From Physcomitrium patens (taxonomy: Eukaryota > Streptophyta > Bryopsida > Funariales > Funariaceae), in NCBI RefSeq assembly GCF_000002425.4, contig NC_037255.1, forward strand, positions 10,994,622 through 11,058,621: a stretch of 64,000 nt of DNA, in the 5' to 3' direction. The position numbers and the translations under genes were made by a program. Positions 56,936 to 64,000 of this stretch are shown here, in pieces. Position 1 is the first letter of the stretch; every line of letters starts with the position of its first letter. The notes beneath the pieces are model-generated. The model was not told the origin of the DNA, did not search any database, and was given only the letters and a program-made list of their open reading frames with translations.

Positions 56936-59900
56936 AATTCATAAGCATATACTTATAATATTAGAGCTTTTTCTTGTCTAAATTAAGAATGGATTGCCTC
57001 TTTTTCATGATAAGACATAAGTGTATTAGAAATTACAGATTACCTTCTTCTAAATTGATATTATTTTTAGTATTTTCTTTATTCTCAAGTCCTTTCTTCT
57101 ACTTGTCTTGAGTAGTATTAGATATTTTTTTGAGTGTTATTATAGTAGAGCTTATTGAAATGAAGAGTGCAATGGCATAAATATAAGAGCAATTGAGGGA
57201 GTTGATGCTTGCAATGCATCAACTTAGTTTATTACTACAAAGATCAATAAGAATGATAGGAAGTGAGGATATAGAGATGATTAGATTTGCTTCAATATCT
57301 TCACCAAATCATGTCCATCCATCCACGATAGAACATCGTTCAAGTGTTAAAGAACTAAGAGTTGCTGTGCCCGAGAAGTTTGATGGTATAAGTTCTAAAT
57401 TTTAAGGATTTATCAATCATGTACAACTTGTGATTGAACTTCAATCTCAAAGCTATCTAACTTCAGGATCATAAGTTAGATTTATTGATACACTTCTTTG
57501 AGGTTCAACACTATCGTAGTTTTTATCTTTTTTTGAATAATAAGATCCAATATTGGATAATTTTGAGGCATTTTTGGCAAAATTTTGGTCCATGTATAGA
57601 TGACATGATGCAACTTGTGTTGCAACCAACAAGATCCGTATTTTGCAACAAGACAATTGATTTATAATATTATATGCTTCACAGTTTTAACAACTTATAA
57701 TTCATATCAATTAAAATAATGTTGTACTTATTAGCCAATTTTTCTATAGATTACAATATGAAGTAAAGAAATTGATGCTCAACTTATCTAATCCTCAAAC
57801 ATTAAGTCAAGCAATTAATTTTGTTGTAAAGTGTAATAATTGATTTTTTGAATTTCAATCTGAGAATCATACAAGTGAGCTTCAATGTTACTATAATTTG
57901 ATGGCAATACCAACATCTCTTCAATACATACACTCAAAAGTAGAAGATATGCAAATTGATATAGTACGTTTTAAACTTCTTATTGAACCAAAAAAAAAAA
58001 TCATCGTTGTGAAGAAAGATTGTGCTTATATTGTGGAAAACCTAAACACACTGCTCAATATTATTCAAAGAAGCAACAAAACCATAAAATGAAGAGTTCA
58101 ACTATCAACAAAGATAATGTGTCAGAAAACAAATTTGTCCAATTACAATAGGGACTATGTGGCTGGAAGCTTGTACAATTTTTAATGAAGGACTTACCCT
58201 CTCTTCTCCTCAGAATCCTCTCCTTGTTTTATAATAGATGTGTATTTAAGACCTAATAATTATAAAGCCTCCACTTTAATAGATCTAAGAGCCTCAACTT
58301 GTTTTTTAGACGTAGAATTTGTTAAAAGTCATAAAATATCATTAGTATAAAAAACTAAACATGTGCATGTAGAAATCATAGATGATCATCCGTTATCTTT
58401 TAAAGATGTTTTTCATGAAATACTTCCTATAGATATAGCAATAAATGGTCATAGTAGTTGCATAATCTTTAATATAATTAGATGTCCTTTTAATCCAATA
58501 ATTTTAGATTTATTATGGTTAAAAAAATATAATCCTTGCATAGATTGGATTTTTTATATTCTTGACTTTTCTAAAAATATAACTAAGAGTGAAATTAATA
58601 CAGTAGAAAGTTATAAGTCTAGTACAATAAAACCTATGTTTGTAAGTGGGAGAGCTTTCTTGCATGCTACAAAAGAAAGATCACCTTGTTTCATTTATGC
58701 CACACCTAATTCTAATGATACAAAGACTTCAAGTGGCATTCCAAGCCAATATCAAGAGTTTTAAGATGTATTTGAAAAGAAGAATGTGGATATTCTTTCA
58801 AAACATCATTCCTATGATTGCTCAATTGACCTTCAAGAAAGAGCACAACTACCATTTGGACCAATCTGTAGTTTATCAAAAAATGAATTGACTAAATTCA
58901 AGGAATATATTGAAGAAAATTTGGCTAAGAATTTTATACTTCATTCCAAATCGCTAGCAAGAGCTCCAATCTTATTTGAGAAGAAAAAAGATGGATCATT
59001 ATAGATATGTGTTGATTATCGAGGACTCAACAAGATCACTGTCAAAAATAAGTACCCTCTATTTTTGATATCTAGACTTCTCGATTAATTGAATCAAACT
59101 AAGATCTATACAAAAATAGATTCATGAAGAGCATACAATCTTATATGTATTAAAAAAAGAGATGAATGGAAGATTGTGTTTCAAACTAGGTATGGACATT
59201 TTAAATACAATATTATGTCTTTTAGACTTACAAATACACTGGCAGCTTTTCAACATCTAATGAATGATGTTTTTTTAAGAATGTTTGGACGATTTTGTTA
59301 TTTATTATCTAGATGACATCTTGATTTATTATAAGAATATAGATGAACATGAACTTCATGTTCATTATGTATTATAAAAATTAAGACATGTAGGACTCTA
59401 TGCCAAGATAGAAAAGTGTGTATTTCACACTATTCAAGTGAAATTTTTAGGATACATCATTTCAAATGATGGACTTGTGATGGATCTTAAGAAAGTTCAA
59501 ACTATTATGAATTGAAAGATTCAAAAAATGATAAAAAATGTTCAATGATTTTTAGGCTTTGTCAATTATTATTGGATCTTCATCAAAGACTTTTTTTGAG
59601 TTGCAACCTCACTTATACGTTTGATTTGCAAAGACAAACTTGAATAGAGCAGAGAAATTGAAGAATCTTTTGAAACTTTGAAGTCAACTTTTATTTTTTT
59701 ACTAATTTTGTATTGCATCAATTTTTCTAAGGTATTTTTATGGAAACTTATGCATCAAATTTTACTTTAGATGCTATATGATCACAAATGGAAATAGATG
59801 ATAAATTTCATCTAATAGCTTTTCATTCCAAAAAATTTTCAAAAGTCTAGATTAACTATAAAATCTAAAACAAAGAGCTTCTTGCAATTATGGATTCATT

Positions 59901-62196
59901 TTAAGAATGGCGTCATCATCTAGAAGGCACTTCCAATCCTGTCACTATATATACGGACCACAAGAATCTTGAGTACTTCATGTCAGTATGTGTTTTGAAT
60001 TGTTGCTAAGCCCATTGGAGCATGTCTTTATCAAGATTTGATTTCAAGATCACATATCGATCCGAAAAACAACAAAGTTTGTCAGATGTCCTTTCTAGAT
60101 GTTTTTATCTTGCATCAAAAGAAGGAGATGCATCATTTGATCAACAAAAAATGTTTCTCTTGAAACCAGAGTATTTTCATCTTTGAGTAATGAAATCAAT
60201 ATTGACTGTTGTTTCCATCCTTGTAAAACAAATCCAATCAAGTATGTCTTCTGATCCTCTTGTTCACAATATCAAAAATCTTTCTTCTAAGTTCCAAAAT
60301 ACTTCTAAGTTTGAGTTCAAAAATAACATATTCTATTTCAAAGCTCGATTATATGTTCCAAAAGGAGAAGCATGATTACATGTTCTTCAAGTACGTCACG
60401 ACTTTTCAGCAACGGGACATTTTGGATACAATAAGACTTTGGAGCTTATATCTAGAGATTTTTCATGGCCACAAATGTGGAAGGGTATAAAAGACTTTGT
60501 TGAGTTATGCGATATTTATTCAAAATCAAAAACTCCCCATCATCGACCGTATAGACTTCTTCAATTATTACCCATTCTAGAATAACTATGGTCTTTTATT
60601 TCTATGGATTTCATCATGGATTTTCCAATCTTAGGTTTTTATGACTCTATATTCATGATAGTAGATCATTTTACCAAGATGGAACATTTTATATTATGTA
60701 TAAAATCTATTAAAGGTGAAGAAACAACTAAATTCTTTCTTAATAATATCTATCGATATTATGGATTACTCAAGGATATTATATCAAATAGGAGAACTCA
60801 ATTTGTAACAAGATTTTGGCGGACTCTTTTCAAGATTTTAAAAGTAGATATTAAACTATCTTTGGCATTCCATCTTCAAATTGATAGACAAATGGAGCAT
60901 ATTAATCAAGTTTTGGAGCATTATTTAGGATGTACCATCAAATACTAATAAGATGATTAGATAATTCTTTTGCCATTGGAAGAGTTTGCTTATAATAACA
61001 CAATATATTCTTCTACAAAACAAACATCTTTCTTTGCCAATTATGGTTATCATCCAGAACTTGATATTTTTGACTTTTTAGAAGCTGATAATCCTGCAGC
61101 AAAAGATTTAGCAAAGCTACATGCAACAATAAAGGTGCACTTAAAAAAAGCTCAAGAACAACAAAAGATCAATGTGGATGTCCATCAAAAGAAAAAACCA
61201 CCATTCTACGTCGGTGACAAGATATGGTTACTTCGTTATAATATCAAGACTACTTGTCCTTGTGATAAGTTGAACTATTGTAGGCTTAGACCATTTCCTA
61301 TTTTTATACAAATCAATCCTGTTGCATATTGTTTATACCTATCAAAATCAATCACAATCCATCCACTATTCTACGTGTCTCTTTTTGAACCATACAAGAC
61401 AATAGACATAAAAAAAAGTAGACAAGTATCACCTCCTCTTATAGAAATAGACAATAATGAAGAATTTGAAGTGAAAGAAGTTTTAGATTCAAGGTGGTAC
61501 CAAAATAAATTCAAATATCTTGTTCATTGGCACAAATACAATCTCAGTGAATGCACATGGGAGCCAATAAAGAATCTTACAAATGCAAAAAAGAAGATGG
61601 AGGCTTTTCATTAATGACATCTATCAAAATTAAGATGAAGATCTTTCCTATAAAAGAAACAAGTTCTAGGTAAGATAACATTCTACTTTCAATTCTTATT
61701 TGTAGCTTCTTTGTATTTGTGATGCTAAAGAGGTAGAGAACCAACAACCAATGGATTCAATTGAAGAACCTTCATTTGTTGACTTCTCAGATGAGACATT
61801 GTGATTTTTACAACCTTCAAGATGATGCAATCGAGATGAAGATCCTCAAGAATGACATGTTTTTCTTCAAATAGATAGCAAGATATAATGCATTTGGTAT
61901 CACGACTTTGGAAGAGATTCTTGATATTTGGTAATTCTATTAGAGGTAGAAACAACTCTTGACGGTGTTCCAAATATTTTATTTGAAGGAAGTTATGAAG
62001 GCTTGAATAACAATCAAATAACAGAGTGGTCTTCTCACCCTGGTATGAAATACTATCAATGGCTGAGAGGGCCTATCAACTATCTTCAAAGAAAACAAAG
62101 ATCGAAGTATGTCACAAATATAATTTTCTTCATCTTAGACTTCTTCAACATATGAAGACTGCTCCTTGTCGAACTTGTCTCTAGAAGGGGAGGTAA

Positions 62197-62745
62197 TGTT
62201 ATAGACATATATATGTAAATCAATAATTACTTATATGATTTAGATAATAGTATGTAAAAGTAAGTCAATTCCATAATATCTTCTATAGTAGCTTCTTAAA
62301 AGCTTTATAGATACTACTTTGACTTTATAGATATCTTTAATTGACATTTTAGGTTAGAAACGTGGTCAACAAGTTGGCCATGTGCCATACATATTGATAG
62401 CTTGAAAAATAAGCTAACTATGTGGCCTACATATAGAAAACTTACCTTGTAAGCTAAGGCATGTGTTCTGTAAAGTCAACACATATTAGAGGTCCTATAA
62501 AATATTACGATGTAGCTTTTAGCTAGATAGTATATATACAGGTAAGAGTAAAGTCTTCTTCATTCTTTTCAACTCCTTTCTTACTTCTAGTCCAGTTTCA
62601 AGAGTCTTAAGTTTTCTTGTCTTTTGACAATAAGCCATTCTAATTTCTTTCTAATATACGTACTTCCTTATTTTTATTTTGTCACTATTTCTTTGACATG
62701 CATTTCATTGGTTTATGTATTATCTTTTAGTTCATGTCTTTAATA
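62197..62745 (+). repeat. 3' LTR of the chromovirus fossil
   Basis: About 549 bp beginning TGTTATAGACATA directly after a purine-rich stretch (AGAAGGGGAGG). It is the partner of the 5' LTR. Its right edge was set by where similarity to the 5' copy fades and by the possible target duplication CCTTA. Confidence 0.82.
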
Positions 62746-64000
62746 CCTTAGCAACAAGAAATCTAAACAATGTAATGAAGATCAATGACCTAGATTAGTA
62801 TTATCTTTGATAGTGAATTATTAGCAAGATTGTTTTTAACTTCAAAGATAATTGCTTGATGTAATATTCAAATTTATATGAAGATGATAAGCAACCTTAT
62901 ATTAGATATTATGTTATTTCCATTCACCTTCTCCACAGCATCGAATGTCTCCAATATAGTTGAAGTGGAGCCTCTTATTACAAGTACTTGACATTCATAT
63001 CAATAGTTAACATTTAGTAACATTATTCATATGCCACTAATTTAATTATGAGGGACCATAATATATCTTTATACAACTAGCAACTAATAATAAAACTTAT
63101 AGCTATGATAGAGATTAATATACATAAAGGCCTTATTTCAAAGTAAATATATATATTATTAAGATTCTTTAAAACTAAAAATAAATCTACATCTAATTGG
63201 ATTCAATCTAATAATTATATTGACAAAAAAAAATATAAAAATATAAAAGAAGAAATCAAAGAAATAAAAAAAATCTTAATATTTTTCATCTATGTTAGCT
63301 AGAGTTTCATACATATACTTTAAAAATGCTGTGACCATATAAGATGAGTGATTGATGAAAAAAATCACATGTGGTTTTGAAGAATATAAGTGATTGAAGA
63401 AAATTCATTCATAGAATTATTTTATTATATATAACTTTTATTTTATACTAATCAAGGATATTAGTTTATTTATTAATCTTAATTATACTATTATTAATTT
63501 ATAATAAATGCAAGAAGTTTATAAAAGATTAGATTCAAGGTTTCATTTGATTCTTACATGCTATTTTAATTATAGATTAGTTGACTTATTTTATTCTTTT
63601 TTATTTCTAATCTTATAATTTATATGATAATATATATTAATTAATTCTTACTTCTATTTTTAAAGATACCAAATATATAGAGTTTTATAAAAGAATTAAT
63701 TATTGTAAGTCTTTACCTTTTTAATTTAATTTTTTTGCTATTTTTTTTCATCCAACATGTGATATTATTTGATTTGGCTACAATAGAATATGTTCCAAGT
63801 AGGTCTATAAATCGTTGTAATTCTACTATGGAGATGCAATACCTAATTATTGTATTACTTTCAAGTTTCATATTTTGTTGTTATAAATATTTAAGCAAGT
63901 TTTGATGATTTTAATAATTTTTTAATATCCATTGCTTCTTTCAACTATCAATTTACAAATTTGGGATTTTATTATGGTTGTAGATATAGCAAGTTTCTTA
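62746..64000. other. AT-rich spacer to window end
   Basis: Very AT-rich DNA like that left of the chromovirus fossil. No open frame of note, no RNA gene, and no element ends recognised. Confidence 0.55.

Larger units (their letters stand above)
56386..62745 (+). mobile_element. Ty3/gypsy chromovirus fossil, full length but decayed
   Basis: A 6.36-kb LTR retrotransposon with both LTRs. In order: 5' LTR; a primer-binding-like site near 56950-56964; gag region (about 57130-58090) with a zinc-knuckle-like segment near 58015; protease region (about 58300-58560); reverse transcriptase and RNase H (about 58780-60110); integrase (about 60370-61110); and a chromodomain near 61460-61610 (YLVHWHKYNLSECTWEP), which places it in the chromovirus branch. 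A purine-rich tract precedes the 3' LTR. The flanks TCTTA and CCTTA may be the worn target duplication. The coding region is broken in about twenty places by eye. LTR divergence suggests an old insertion. Confidence 0.85.

Overview
The window looks like nuclear DNA of a land plant. The genes have many small introns with GT-AG ends, and the families present are plant ones (BRAHMA-type SWI/SNF ATPase, AMS-type bHLH, PSK-simulator-like DUF3475/DUF668 protein, plant-type PEX11). Short introns (mostly 80-600 bp), an intronless DUF668 gene and fairly compact gene spacing would suit a bryophyte-grade plant such as a moss. That placement is inference, not proof.

Layout. About 1-2970: no recognised gene. 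2972-4594 (-): RanBP1, four coding exons, 214 aa. 4600-7700: AT-rich spacer with TA/TG microsatellites. 9332-11191 (+): intronless, probably myristoylated PSI-like protein, with a GA-rich leader region upstream. 12960-13699 (-): PEX11 A/B-type peroxisome protein with an unresolved first exon. 13950-16690: AT-rich spacer holding a perfect 28-bp inverted repeat pair. 16690-21858 (+): a decayed but intron-bearing copy of homomeric acetyl-CoA carboxylase (ACC1). 25347-37054 (+): complete BRAHMA gene, 19 coding exons, 2420 aa. 39167-40659 (+): five-exon F-box gene, 240 aa. 43214-47052 (-): eleven-exon bHLH gene of the ABORTED MICROSPORES group, 531 aa. At about 50.75 kb the base composition changes abruptly. 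From there to the end the DNA is very AT-rich and repeat-derived: a LINE scrap, a terminal-inverted-repeat element, a possible SINE piece and one Ty3/gypsy chromovirus fossil (56386-62745) with both LTRs.

How the genes relate. They are ordinary neighbours, not a pathway cluster: nucleocytoplasmic transport (RanBP1), growth signalling at the plasma membrane (PSI-like), peroxisome division (PEX11), chromatin remodelling (BRM), ubiquitin targeting (F-box) and reproductive transcription control (AMS-like). Exon joins were worked out by hand from reading phase, splice sites and remembered family sequences. They are internally consistent (each completed total is divisible by three) but have not been tested against transcripts.

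I did not find a convincing new multi-gene system. The most informative observations are the ACC1 relic with its lost biotin-attachment lysine, the sharp composition cliff, several perfect or near-perfect inverted repeats that look like small non-autonomous elements, and the AMS-type bHLH if the host is indeed seedless.
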